Shown here: positions 16,913 to 24,974 of the stretch, piece by piece | Position numbering within the stretch: position 1 is the stretch's first letter | How the letters are laid out: each line of letters begins with the position of its first letter | Assembly (NCBI GenBank): GCA_020637675.1 | Contig: JACKKD010000002.1 | Coordinates: 1-64,000, forward strand | DNA length: 64,000 nt | Direction of reading: 5' to 3' | Origin: Paracoccaceae bacterium | GTDB lineage: Bacteria > Pseudomonadota > Alphaproteobacteria > Rhodobacterales > Rhodobacteraceae | The notes under the pieces: model-generated | What the model was told of the DNA's origin: nothing | The model's input: only the letters and a program-made list of their open reading frames with translations | The model's database searches: none | Program-made: the position numbers and the translations under genes

Positions 16913-17857
16913 TCAGACCGGGCCGACCTGACAGGCGGCGACCAGCCGGCGAACGTCCGAGGCGCGGGCAAGCTCCGTCGCCTCGGTCATTACCGCCGCG
17001 CTCGCCGCCGCCATCCCCTCCTGAAGCCCTCGGGACAGTGTTCGCCCGCGTGCCAGGGCGAGCGTGAAGGCGGCGAGGAAGCTGTCGCCAGCGCCGACCT
17101 TGCTTCTCACCGGCACGTCGGCGGCCTTCGCGAACCAGCGCGCATCTCGCGTGGCCATCACCGATCCGTCGGCCCCCCGCGCGATGACCACGACCTCGGC
17201 CGCGCCGCCGCGGACCAGGGCCTCGGCGAAGTCAGCCGTGTCGCCCCGGGTCTTCAGCCGGCTGCCGGCGAGCGCCGCCGCCTCGTGCTCGTCCATCCTG
17301 AGGACGAAGGCAGGCTGCTGCGAAGCCGCCGCGTGCGCAAGCGCCGCCCCGGAAGTATCGAGGACGAGCCGCCCGCCATGCCGCGCCAGCCGGGCGGCGA
17401 GAGTCGCGGGCAGGTCGTGACCAAGCCCGGGCGGCAGGCTGCCCGACAGAACCACCAGCGCGCCCGCCCCCGCCTCCCTGACGACGGCCCGGGTTGCGGC
17501 CTCTCCCCTTATCTTCGTCCAGTGCGGGCCGGGCATGACGAACCGGTATTGGCCGCCCGTTGCACGGTCGCTGACGGAGAGGCTCTCGCGCGTTTCGCCG
17601 GGGCCGGGGAAAGGGACGAAGTCGATCCCCTCCCGCTCCAGCAGGCCGGAGAGCCGCACCCCGGTCGCGCCGCCAAGGGCCACGAAGGCGCGCGCCTGCC
17701 CGCCAAGCCGCTGGATCATCCGCGACACGTTGATGCCGCCCCCGCCCGGGTCGGCGCGGGGCTCGTCGCAGCGCAGCTTGGGCCCCGGGCGGACGGCCTC
17801 CGCCGAGGTGGCGAGATCGAGCGCAGGGTTCAGCGTGACGGTCAGGATCGGGGTCAT
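16913..17857 (-). CDS. PfkB-family hexose/phosphosugar kinase (1-phosphofructokinase-like)
   Basis: A 314-residue ribokinase-fold enzyme. It starts ILTVTLNPALDLA as in 1-phosphofructokinase and PfkB, carries the glycine-rich GGGGINVSRMIQRLGG signature near residue 40, and has the C-terminal catalytic/ATP signature KVGAGDSFLAAFTLAL. The substrate is probably fructose-1-phosphate, fructose-6-phosphate or tagatose-6-phosphate; sequence alone does not decide. There is no fru PTS or sugar operon around it. It is convergent with wrbA, 15 bp apart. Confidence 0.85.
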   Translation of the reverse strand: MTPILTVTLNPALDLATSAEAVRPGPKLRCDEPRADPGGGGINVSRMIQRLGGQARAFVALGGATGVRLSGLLEREGIDFVPFPGPGETRESLSVSDRATGGQYRFVMPGPHWTKIRGEAATRAVVREAGAGALVVLSGSLPPGLGHDLPATLAARLARHGGRLVLDTSGAALAHAAASQQPAFVLRMDEHEAAALAGSRLKTRGDTADFAEALVRGGAAEVVVIARGADGSVMATRDARWFAKAADVPVRSKVGAGDSFLAAFTLALARGRTLSRGLQEGMAAASAAVMTEATELARASDVRRLVAACQVGPV

Positions 17858-17915
17858 CTCGGGCCTCCCGACCGTCAGCCTGCGGGCGAATCAACACCTC
17901 CGCAAGGGCTGCGAG

Positions 17916-18845
17916 CTAGCCGAGCATGAACTGGTAGGACGAGGGCACATAGCGGAAGCCGTCGCCCTCGGCCGCGACGAATCCCGTCGCGGGAAACGGC
18001 ATGTGGTAGCCGACAAAGGGGATGCGGTCGGCCGCGATCATGCCGAAGATCTTGCGCCGGGCCGCTGCGGCTGCGGGCTTGTCGGCGTCGAACTTGACGT
18101 CCCAGTCGGGGCGGGCGAGCGACCAGACGGGATGGTTTGCGGTATCGGCGGCGATCACCAGCGCCTTGCCGCCGTCTTCCACCATGAAGGCCATGTGGCC
18201 CGGCGTGTGGCCGAAGGCCGAAACGGCGGTTATTCCAGGGCCGACCGTCCCGCCATCGTCAAGCATCGTGGTCTTGTCCGCGAAGGGCCGCACGTTCTTG
18301 TCGAACAGCTCGTTCTCCGCGCCGGACCAGTGGTTGTGCTCGACGGCGCCGGCCACATAGACCGCATTGGGGAAGGTCGGCGCGCCATCGGTTGCCATGC
18401 CGCCGATGTGGTCGGGGTGCATGTGGGTCAGTACCACCGTGTCCACATCGCCGGGCGCGTATCCTGCCGCCGACATCGCCGCGGTGATCCCGGCGGCGTC
18501 AGTGCCCGTATCGAAGAGGATCAGCACCTCGCCGGTATTGACCAGAGTCGGGGTGAAGAAGAACTGCGCCATGTCGGTCGGCAGGAAGGCGGCCGCCGAG
18601 GCGGCGGCGAACTCCTCCTCGGAGGCGTTCAGGCCGAAGATACTATGGGGGTTCTCGACCGCCCGGGTCGCGGCCAGAAGCGTCGTCACCTCGAAGGCGC
18701 CGAGCATGAAGCGGCTGAACTGCGGTATCGCAGCGCCCTGCTGCGCGGCCCTTGCAAGGGCCGGTGCAGGTCTTGCCATGACGAGGGGCGCGCAGGCTCC
18801 GGCGAGAAGGGCGTGGCGGCGGGTCAATCCGATAGGCTGGGTCAT
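17916..18845 (-). CDS. Tat-exported metallo-beta-lactamase-fold hydrolase
   Basis: A 309-residue protein with a twin-arginine-type signal (LTRRHALLAGACAPLV) and a metallo-beta-lactamase fold. The zinc motif HMHPDHIGG lies near residue 149, with a further histidine in GHTPGHMAF and a metal-bridging Asp in IAADTANHP. The Tat signal suggests that the metal centre is loaded in the cytoplasm before export to the periplasm. Substrate is unknown; the family includes lactonases, esterases and glyoxalase II-like enzymes. It is followed by pfkB on the same strand 58 bp away. Confidence 0.82.
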   Translation of the reverse strand: MTQPIGLTRRHALLAGACAPLVMARPAPALARAAQQGAAIPQFSRFMLGAFEVTTLLAATRAVENPHSIFGLNASEEEFAAASAAAFLPTDMAQFFFTPTLVNTGEVLILFDTGTDAAGITAAMSAAGYAPGDVDTVVLTHMHPDHIGGMATDGAPTFPNAVYVAGAVEHNHWSGAENELFDKNVRPFADKTTMLDDGGTVGPGITAVSAFGHTPGHMAFMVEDGGKALVIAADTANHPVWSLARPDWDVKFDADKPAAAAARRKIFGMIAADRIPFVGYHMPFPATGFVAAEGDGFRYVPSSYQFMLG

Positions 18846-18927
18846 CGCGTCTCTCCCTGTTGATAAGCAGTTAACACTACGTTCGGCCCACCGGTGTGGT
18901 GCTTCACGATCCCGTGTCCCGGCGCCT

Positions 18928-19644
18928 TCAGAGAAACAGCGCCAGAACGAGCGGCGCGATGAAGGCAGTGGCGACGGCGTTCAATGCCATGCCGAGTCCG
19001 GCGAAGGCGCCAGCGGTCGGATTGACCTGGAAGGCCCGCGCGGTGCCGATGCCGTGGCTCGCCACGCCGACGGCAAGCCCGCGCGCGCGCCAGTCGCGGA
19101 TGCGAAGGGCGTTGAGGAGCGGCGTTGCCACCACCGCGCCGGCGATGCCGGTCAGGATCACCAGCACGGCGGTCAGGGTCGGCGCCCCGCCGATGCGTTC
19201 GGCGATGCCGATCGCCACCGGCGCGGTCGCGGACTTGGGCGCGAGCGAGGCGAGGGCCTCTCCCCGAACGCCGAGCCCCCAGGCGATGGCGACGGCGGAT
19301 GCTGCGGCGGTCGCCGACCCGGCGAGGAGCCCGGCCGCGACCGGCAGGGCCGCGCGCCGGAGGCGCCCGAGGTTGTCGAAAAGCGGCAGGGCAAGCGAGA
19401 CCGTCGCGGGGCCGAGAAGGAAGTGGACGAACTGCGCGCCCTCGAAATAGGTCCCGTAGGATGTGCCGGTCACCCAGAGGATCATGGCGAGTATGGCTAC
19501 CGCCACGAGCACGGTGTTGACATAGGGCTTGCGTCCCGAGGCCCGGAAACAGGCATCGCCCGCCGCATAGGCGAGAAGCGTCAGTGCGAGCCAGAGGAGC
19601 GGCCCTTCCGAAAGGTAGCTCCAGAACGCCGTGAGGTCAGTCAT
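18928..19644 (-). CDS. lrgB: LrgB/CidB-family membrane protein
   Basis: A 238-residue protein with about six to seven hydrophobic helices, starting at ATG 19644 (MTDLTAFWSYL). Family patterns include QFVHFLLGPATVSLALPL, PKSATAPVAIGIAERIGG and SHGIGTARAFQ. LrgAB/CidAB proteins were linked to murein hydrolase export control, and plant and bacterial relatives export glycolate or pyruvate. The start overlaps the end of lrgA by 8 bp, so the pair is translationally coupled. An upstream open extension of the frame lies within lrgA and is not used. Confidence 0.9.
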   Translation of the reverse strand: MTDLTAFWSYLSEGPLLWLALTLLAYAAGDACFRASGRKPYVNTVLVAVAILAMILWVTGTSYGTYFEGAQFVHFLLGPATVSLALPLFDNLGRLRRAALPVAAGLLAGSATAAASAVAIAWGLGVRGEALASLAPKSATAPVAIGIAERIGGAPTLTAVLVILTGIAGAVVATPLLNALRIRDWRARGLAVGVASHGIGTARAFQVNPTAGAFAGLGMALNAVATAFIAPLVLALFL

Positions 19645-19990
19645 CCCCGGCCCCCGTGAGACGCGCGACGAGGACAAAGGCACCCGCGCCAGCCGCGATG
19701 GCGAGGACGGTGGACACGACGAGCGCGACGAGCAGGGCGACGGCCTGCGTGCCAAGCGTGGAGATGTGGCCGACGACACCGACGCCTGCGGGAACGAAGA
19801 GCAAGGAGAGGTTGGCGAGAATGCCCTCGGCCGTGGGTCGGGCGAGGGCGGCGAAGCGGGGCAGCGCGACGAGAATGCCAAGCATCAGCAGCATCCCGAT
19901 CACCGGGCCGGGCACCGCGAGCCCGAGGAGCCGGGCCGCCGCCTCGCCGGCAAGCTGGCAGGCGAGGAGGACGAGAAGGGTATGGATCAT
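19637..19990 (-). CDS. lrgA: LrgA/CidA-family holin-like membrane protein
   Basis: A 117-residue hydrophobic protein with four predicted membrane helices (LLVLLACQLAGEAAARLLG, VIGMLLMLGILVAL, GILANLSLLFVPAGVGVVGH, VALLVALVVSTVLAIAA). The conserved LSLLFVPAGVGV segment is typical of LrgA/CidA. It forms an operon with lrgB, into which it runs by 8 bp. Role: a membrane partner of LrgB in small-molecule (glycolate or pyruvate) transport or autolysis control. No linked LytSR or LysR regulator is visible. Confidence 0.88.
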   Translation of the reverse strand: MIHTLLVLLACQLAGEAAARLLGLAVPGPVIGMLLMLGILVALPRFAALARPTAEGILANLSLLFVPAGVGVVGHISTLGTQAVALLVALVVSTVLAIAAGAGAFVLVARLTGAGDD

Positions 19991-20055
19991 CGGCCGTTCT
20001 CCGCAAGGATGGCCGCAAGCTTAGGCGGAGGGGCGGCCGTCGCCAACGGCATCGT

Positions 20056-20073
20056 GCGGGGGCCCGCCCCCGC
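20056..20073 (-). terminator. GC-rich perfect hairpin between metallopeptidase and lrgA
   Basis: GCGGGGGC, a 2-base centre, and GCCCCCGC form a perfect palindrome about 90 bases behind the metallopeptidase stop on the minus strand. There is no T-tract. It may act as a Rho-assisted terminator or only as a roadblock. Confidence 0.3.
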
Positions 20074-20159
20074 GTTGCCGTCCGGGCGTGCCGGACCCCC
20101 GGGTTGCGGCCCGGGCGTTCGGCGGGGAAGCCGTCCAGTGGACGAATTGCGATCCCGCC

Positions 20160-20567
20160 TCACTCCCACCAGCGGTCGATCTCGGCGATTTCCTCGTCGG
20201 ACCAGCCGAAGTGATGTGCAAGCTCGTGGATCATCACGTGGGCGACGAGCTGGCCGAGCGTGACGTCGCCCCGTTCGGCCCACTCGTCGAGGATCGGCCG
20301 GCGGAAGAGCCAGATCGTGTCGGGCCGGTCCACCACATCCATCACCGATTTTTCGGTCGTCGGGATGCCGTCATAAAGGCCTGTCAGTTCAAACGGGTCC
20401 TCGACGTTCATGTCGTCGAGGATGTCCTCGGGCGGGAAATCCTCCACACGGATCACGACGCCACGCGCGGGCACGGCAAAGCGTTCGGGCAGGTCTGCCA
20501 CCGTCGCCCGCGCCATCGCCTCGATCGTCTCCAGATCCGGCGCCGTGCGCCCAAGCCAGTCATTCAT
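20160..20567 (-). CDS. Small zincin-like metallopeptidase family protein
   Basis: A 135-residue protein of the short zincin-like family found across actinobacteria and alphaproteobacteria. The C-terminal motif HVMIHELAHHFGWSDEEI carries HExxH plus a third ligand His in the next turn. An acidic N-terminal half includes VVIRVEDFPPEDIL. No signal peptide or membrane segment is visible, so it is probably cytoplasmic. The substrate is unknown. It is divergent from gltX. The start MNDWLGRTAP is at ATG 20567. Confidence 0.85.
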   Translation of the reverse strand: MNDWLGRTAPDLETIEAMARATVADLPERFAVPARGVVIRVEDFPPEDILDDMNVEDPFELTGLYDGIPTTEKSVMDVVDRPDTIWLFRRPILDEWAERGDVTLGQLVAHVMIHELAHHFGWSDEEIAEIDRWWE

Positions 20568-20663
20568 GCCGGTCTCCTTGCCGAGCCCCTCATATGGACA
20601 AAACGAGCAGCCTGTGAAAGAGGAAGACGCCCGAGGAGGCCCGATCCCCGTGAAAGGCTGGCC

Positions 20664-21986
20664 ATGACCGTCACCCGCTTCGCTCCTTCGCCCACCGGCT
20701 ACATCCACGTGGGCAATCTGCGTACCGCACTGATGAACTACCTGATCGCCCGCAAGACGGGGGGCACGTTCGTCCTGCGCCTCGACGATACCGACCAGGA
20801 ACGCTCGAAGCAGGAATATATCGACGGGATCAAGCAGGACCTCGACTGGCTCGGCCTTCATTGGGACCGGATCGAGCAACAGTCCCTCAGGCTCGACCGC
20901 TATGCCGCGGTTGCAGACGAACTCAGGACCTCCGGCCAACTCTACGAGGTCTTCGAGACGCCGGTCGAGCTCGACCTCAAGCGCAAGAAGCTGCTGAACA
21001 TGGGCAAGCCTCCGGTCTATGACCGCGCGGGGCTGGCGCTGTCCGAGGCTGAGAAGGACCAACTCCGTGCCGAGCGGGAGGGCTACTGGCGCTTCCGGCT
21101 TGACCAGGCGCGGACGGAGTGGGTGGACGGGATACTGGGGCCGGTCTCCATCGACACCGCGTCGGTTTCCGACCCGGTGCTGATCCGCGCCGACGGGCAG
21201 GTGCTCTACACCTTCGCCTCCTCCGTCGACGACGTGGACATGGGCATCACCCATATCGTCCGCGGCGCCGACCACGTCACCAACACCGCGACGCAGATCC
21301 AGATCATGCAGGCGATGGGCGGCACGCCGCCTGCCTTCGCGCATCATTCGCTTCTGACGGGGCCGCATGGCGAGGGACTTTCCAAGCGTCTCGGAACCCT
21401 TTCCTTGCGCGACCTGCGCGCCCAGGGCGTGGCGAAGGAAGCGCTCCTGAGCCTGATGGCGCGGCTCGGCTCCTCGCAGCCGGTGGACCTGAAGATGTCG
21501 CTGGACGAGATCGCGGCCGGGTTCGATCTGTCGCAGTTCGGCGCGGCACCGACGAAATTCGACGCCGAGGACCTCTGGCCGCTGACACGCCAGCGCAACC
21601 AGGCGCTGCCCTTCGCCGTGGTGAAGGACCGGATCCTCGCACTCGGCGTGCCGGAGGAGATGGCGGAACGGTTCTGGCGCGTCGCCTCGCAGAACATCAC
21701 CACGCTCGCCGATCTCGACCACTGGTGGCGACTCGCCCGCGACGGGGCGGAGCCGGCGATCGCGCCGGAGGATGCCGAGTTCGTCGCGCAGGCGATGGCG
21801 CTTCTGCCGGCGCCACCGTATTCGGATACGACCTGGGCCGACTGGACTGCAGCGGTCAAGGAGAAGACGGGCCGCAAGGGCAAGGCGCTCTTCATGCCGC
21901 TCCGCCTCGCCGTCACCGGCGAGGCGACGGGGCCCGACATGGGCGAGTTGATGCCGCTTCTGCAGAAGGTGCGCGCCCGGGGCTGA
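20664..21986 (+). CDS. gltX: Glutamate--tRNA ligase
   Basis: A 440-residue class I aminoacyl-tRNA synthetase. The HIGH-like element is in PSPTGYIHVGNLRTALMNY at the N-terminus and the KMSKS-like element is in GEGLSKRLGTLSLRDL. The protein is about 30 residues shorter than many bacterial GltX enzymes, mainly through a shorter anticodon-binding C-terminal domain. Many alphaproteobacteria carry two gltX genes and use one, or both, to mischarge tRNA-Gln for the GatCAB amidotransferase; which type this is cannot be decided here. Confidence 0.94.
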   Translation: MTVTRFAPSPTGYIHVGNLRTALMNYLIARKTGGTFVLRLDDTDQERSKQEYIDGIKQDLDWLGLHWDRIEQQSLRLDRYAAVADELRTSGQLYEVFETPVELDLKRKKLLNMGKPPVYDRAGLALSEAEKDQLRAEREGYWRFRLDQARTEWVDGILGPVSIDTASVSDPVLIRADGQVLYTFASSVDDVDMGITHIVRGADHVTNTATQIQIMQAMGGTPPAFAHHSLLTGPHGEGLSKRLGTLSLRDLRAQGVAKEALLSLMARLGSSQPVDLKMSLDEIAAGFDLSQFGAAPTKFDAEDLWPLTRQRNQALPFAVVKDRILALGVPEEMAERFWRVASQNITTLADLDHWWRLARDGAEPAIAPEDAEFVAQAMALLPAPPYSDTTWADWTAAVKEKTGRKGKALFMPLRLAVTGEATGPDMGELMPLLQKVRARG

Positions 21987-22015
21987 GCGCGGGCGGGGGG
22001 CTCGTTCGCCCGCGC
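21987..22015. terminator. Bidirectional terminator hairpin behind gltX
   Basis: GCGCGGGCG (21987-21995) and CGCCCGCGC (22007-22015) form a perfect 9-bp stem with an 11-base loop immediately after the gltX stop, in the gap between convergent genes. It lacks a T-run on either strand. Confidence 0.5.
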
Positions 22016-22043
22016 GCCAGCGAGTATTTCGGTCGCGGTGAAA

Positions 22044-22610
22044 TCAAGGGCGGAGCCGTGCGAGTCCGAGGGCATCTGCATGGCTGTCGGCCAGTGCGCG
22101 TTCCGCCGCGCTGGCACGTTTGGCGCGCGGATAAAGCGGCCGGGCGCGGTCGTCCAGAAGCGCCGTCCAGCCCGCCGTGCTGGCGAAGAAGCGCGCGACG
22201 CCCGCTTCGCCGAATTCGGACAGGAACCCCTGCACCACCGTGTCGAGATAGCTGAGCAGGATCGGGCCCGAGGGGGCGGATGCAACCTTCGCCTCGTCCA
22301 CCGCATAGATTTCCACCCGCCCGGCCCAGGCCGGCGCGGGCACGAGACGCCCGGGGTCGATGGCATGGCGACGGTAGGCAGCCTCGCGTGCATCGAGTGC
22401 GGCCCAGTCGCCCGAGGGGACGGCGGCGACGAGGCCGTCGATCTCCGCCGCCGCCGGTTCCACGGAGAGGAACGGATGGGGCCTGAGCGTCGTGTGCCGC
22501 CAGATGCGCCGCCAGCCGGCGAGACGGGCAGGCATCGCTTGCGCGTAGGCATGGGTCGCCCGGTTCACCAGCGAGCCGTAGCCGAAGAAAGCGGGATGAG
22601 GATCGGTCAT
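22044..22610 (-). CDS. Gamma-glutamylcyclotransferase-family protein
   Basis: A 188-residue protein starting MTDPHPAFFGYGSLVN at ATG 22610. The FFGYGSLVN loop is the substrate-binding signature of the gamma-glutamylcyclotransferase fold (ChaC, GGCT, AIG2-like). The later YLDTVVQGF and EFGEAGVARFF are common in proteobacterial members. The family cleaves gamma-glutamyl compounds to 5-oxoproline, but substrates vary. The gene is divergent from the riboswitch-controlled gcv operon and convergent with gltX. Confidence 0.8.
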   Translation of the reverse strand: MTDPHPAFFGYGSLVNRATHAYAQAMPARLAGWRRIWRHTTLRPHPFLSVEPAAAEIDGLVAAVPSGDWAALDAREAAYRRHAIDPGRLVPAPAWAGRVEIYAVDEAKVASAPSGPILLSYLDTVVQGFLSEFGEAGVARFFASTAGWTALLDDRARPLYPRAKRASAAERALADSHADALGLARLRP

Positions 22611-22730
22611 GGCGGAATATGGCCGGGACGCGCCGTGCCGCGCAAGGGGACGGTTGCGTGCCCCAGGTCCGGCCGTATTCCATTGCATACCCTCTTGCCG
22701 AGCGAGGTCCTTCCGGGCTACCAAAACGGC

Positions 22731-22915
22731 GTCAGGATCGGGAGAATCCGGCGGTGGGAAGCCCCATGCGCCGGTGCCGAAGGAGCAACCGCCCCGGTAA
22801 ACTCTCAGGCGCCAGGACCATCCTGACGACGGAACTCTGGAGAGACCCCGGACCTGATCCGGGGCGCCGAAGGGATAACGATCTCAGGCGGACGGACAGA
22901 GGGGGCATCGGATCG
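22731..22915 (+). promoter_or_regulatory. Tandem glycine riboswitch upstream of gcvTHP
   Basis: Two adjacent glycine-aptamer-like units are visible. The first runs about 22731-22827, with GTCAGGA pairing with TCCTGAC at its base, and contains GGAGAATCCGG, GGTGCCGAAGGAGCAA and AAACTCTCAGG. The second, about 22830-22915, contains CTCTGGAGAGACC, GGCGCCGAAGGGATAAC and GATCTCAGGC and ends at ACAGAGGGGG. The repeated GCCGAAGG-GCAA and CTCAGG cores are the conserved glycine-binding elements. It lies 67 bases before gcvT, where high glycine is expected to switch the cleavage operon on. Confidence 0.93.
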
Positions 22916-22981
22916 GGCGGGACCTCCGCCCTCGCGCGATGCCGTGCCGGCGGACCGGCCGGAAGGAAGGGGAGGGCGGCG

Positions 22982-24106
22982 ATGGCTGACCTGCAACGGA
23001 CGGTTCTTCATGGCCTGCACCTGAAGCACGGGGCCAGGATGGTGCCCTTCGCGGGCTACGACATGCCCGTGCAATATCCGATGGGCGTTCTGAAGGAACA
23101 CCTGCACACGCGCGACGCGGCCGGGCTTTTCGACGTCAGTCACATGGGTCAGATCCTCCTGACCGCGAAATCCGGGCGGGTCGAGGATGCTGCGCGTGCG
23201 CTTGAACGTCTGGTGCCGGTCGATGTGCTGGGGCTGAAGGAGGGCCGGCAACGCTACGCGATGTTCACTAACGACGCCGGTGGCATCCTCGACGACCTGA
23301 TGGTGGCGAACCGGGGCGATCACGTCTTCCTGGTCGTCAACGCCGCCTGCAAGGCCGCGGACCTCGCGCATCTTAAGGCCGGGCTGCCGGATTGCGACGT
23401 GGGGCTCGTGGAGGGCCGCGCGCTTCTGGCGCTGCAGGGACCGAAGGCGGAGGCGGCGCTGGCCCGGTTGGTGCCGGACGTCACGGACCTGAGCTTCATG
23501 GATGTGGCGATCCGCCAGTGGGACACCGCGGAGCTATGGATTTCCCGCTCCGGCTACACCGGCGAGGACGGGTTCGAGATTTCGGTGCCGGACCGCTTCG
23601 CCCTGTCGCTGGCCGAGCGCCTTCTGGCGATGGACGAGGTCGCGCCGATCGGTCTTGGCGCCCGGGACTCCCTCCGGCTCGAGGCGGGGATGTGCCTTTA
23701 TGGCCACGACATCGACACGACGACGACGCCGGTCGAAGCTGGCCTCACCTGGGCGATCCAGAAGGTCCGCCGGACCGGTGGCGTGCGGGAAGGCGGGTTC
23801 CCGGGCTCCGGGCGCATCCTCAAGGAACTGGCCGAAGGGCCGGCGCGCCTCCGGGTGGGGCTGCTCCCCGAAGGCCGGGCACCGATGCGCGAGGGAACCG
23901 ATATCTACGCCGGCAGCGACGGCGGCGCGCCTATCGGCCGCGTTACCTCGGGCGGTTTCGGCCCCTCGATCGAGGCGCCGATGGCGATGGCCTATCTTCC
24001 CGCGACCCTCGCGGAGGGCGACACCGTCTATGGCGACGTGCGCGGCAGGCGGCTGCCGGCGGTGATCGCGCCCATGCCCTTCCACCCCACCAGCTACAAG
24101 CGTTAA
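22982..24106 (+). CDS. gcvT: Glycine cleavage system T protein (aminomethyltransferase)
   Basis: A 374-residue folate-dependent aminomethyltransferase that passes the glycine methylene carbon to tetrahydrofolate and releases ammonia. Recognisable parts are MVPFAGYDMPVQYPMGVLKEH at the N-terminus with HLHTRDAAGLFDVSHMGQI, then SRSGYTGEDGFEI and GARDSLRLEAGMCLYGHD in the middle, and RVTSGGFGPS near the end. It is the first gene behind the glycine riboswitch, with a strong ribosome site (GGAAGGGGAGGG) before the ATG at 22982. Confidence 0.97.
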   Translation: MADLQRTVLHGLHLKHGARMVPFAGYDMPVQYPMGVLKEHLHTRDAAGLFDVSHMGQILLTAKSGRVEDAARALERLVPVDVLGLKEGRQRYAMFTNDAGGILDDLMVANRGDHVFLVVNAACKAADLAHLKAGLPDCDVGLVEGRALLALQGPKAEAALARLVPDVTDLSFMDVAIRQWDTAELWISRSGYTGEDGFEISVPDRFALSLAERLLAMDEVAPIGLGARDSLRLEAGMCLYGHDIDTTTTPVEAGLTWAIQKVRRTGGVREGGFPGSGRILKELAEGPARLRVGLLPEGRAPMREGTDIYAGSDGGAPIGRVTSGGFGPSIEAPMAMAYLPATLAEGDTVYGDVRGRRLPAVIAPMPFHPTSYKR

Positions 24107-24125
24107 CCAGCAGGGAATGACCGCA

Positions 24126-24485
24126 ATGAAGTATACCGAAGATCACGAATGGCTCCGCCCCGAGGGCGATCTTGTCGTCGTCGGGATCACCAACCACGCA
24201 TCCGAACAACTCGGCGACGTCGTCTTCGTCGAACTGCCCGATACCGGGAAGGCGGTCTCCGCCGGTGACGAGGTCTGCGTCATCGAGAGCGTCAAGGCGG
24301 CCTCGGACATCCGCGCGCCGCTCGACGGAGAGATCGTGGAGGTCAACCAGGAGATCGCGGACAACCCTGGGCTCGTCAACGAGGACCCAACCGGCAGGGC
24401 GTGGTTCTTCAAGATGAAGCTCTCCGATCCGTCGAATCTCGACGGCCTGATGGACGAGGCCGCCTACAAGGACCTGATCGGGTGA
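24126..24485 (+). CDS. gcvH: Glycine cleavage system H protein (lipoyl carrier)
   Basis: A 119-residue lipoyl-domain protein that shuttles the aminomethyl group between GcvP, GcvT and Lpd. The lipoylation site is the Lys of CVIESVKAASDI, residue 57 from this start. I chose ATG 24126 (MKYTEDHEWLRPEGD), the usual N-terminus, with AGGGA 10 bases upstream. An ATG three codons earlier (24117) is nearly fused to that ribosome site and is less likely. It lies 19 bp behind gcvT. Confidence 0.97.
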   Translation: MKYTEDHEWLRPEGDLVVVGITNHASEQLGDVVFVELPDTGKAVSAGDEVCVIESVKAASDIRAPLDGEIVEVNQEIADNPGLVNEDPTGRAWFFKMKLSDPSNLDGLMDEAAYKDLIG

Positions 24486-24489
24486 CGTG

Positions 24490-24957
24490 ATGGAGGCCGC
24501 GGGCCGCACCGACCGCGCCGAGCGTCTGATCGCCGCGCCTGCTGGGCGGGTGTTCGGGTGCTGGACGGACCCGGCGCTTCTGGTCCGCTGGCTCCCGCCC
24601 GAGGGGACGGAAGGCCGGACAGAGGCCTTCGATCCCCGGCCGGGCGGCGCCTTCAAGATCGTCCTGACCTATCTCGATCCGGAAGAACCCGGCAAGTCGG
24701 GCGGGGGAGAGGACGTGATCGCGGGCGCGTTCGTCGCCGTCGATCCGCCTTGCCACCTTGCCTTCGTCAGCCGTTTTTGCAGCGACGCCCCGAACCTTCA
24801 GGGAGAAATGCGCATGGACTGGCATTTCGACCCCGAACCCGAAGCGACGACGCGTGTGCGGATCGTCGCGTCGAACGTGCCGCCCGGCATCGCCCCGGAA
24901 GACCACGCCGCCGGCATGGCTTCCTCGCTTGCGCAGCTTGCCGCCCTCATCGAATGA
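24490..24957 (+). CDS. SRPBCC (AHSA1-type) protein inside the gcv operon
   Basis: A 155-residue protein of the START-like SRPBCC/AHSA1 fold: RLIAAPAGRVFGCWTDPALLVRWLPPEG at the N-terminus, RPGGAFKIVL, a DPPCHLAFVSRF strand, and an amphipathic C-terminal helix GMASSLAQLAALIE. These domains bind hydrophobic ligands or partner proteins; some are Hsp90 co-chaperone-like. It is wedged between gcvH (4 bp before) and gcvP (17 bp after) with the same orientation, so it should be co-expressed and glycine-regulated. I know of no established role for such a protein in glycine cleavage. Confidence 0.85.
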   Translation: MEAAGRTDRAERLIAAPAGRVFGCWTDPALLVRWLPPEGTEGRTEAFDPRPGGAFKIVLTYLDPEEPGKSGGGEDVIAGAFVAVDPPCHLAFVSRFCSDAPNLQGEMRMDWHFDPEPEATTRVRIVASNVPPGIAPEDHAAGMASSLAQLAALIE

Positions 24958-24974
24958 ACCGAAGGAACCTCCGG

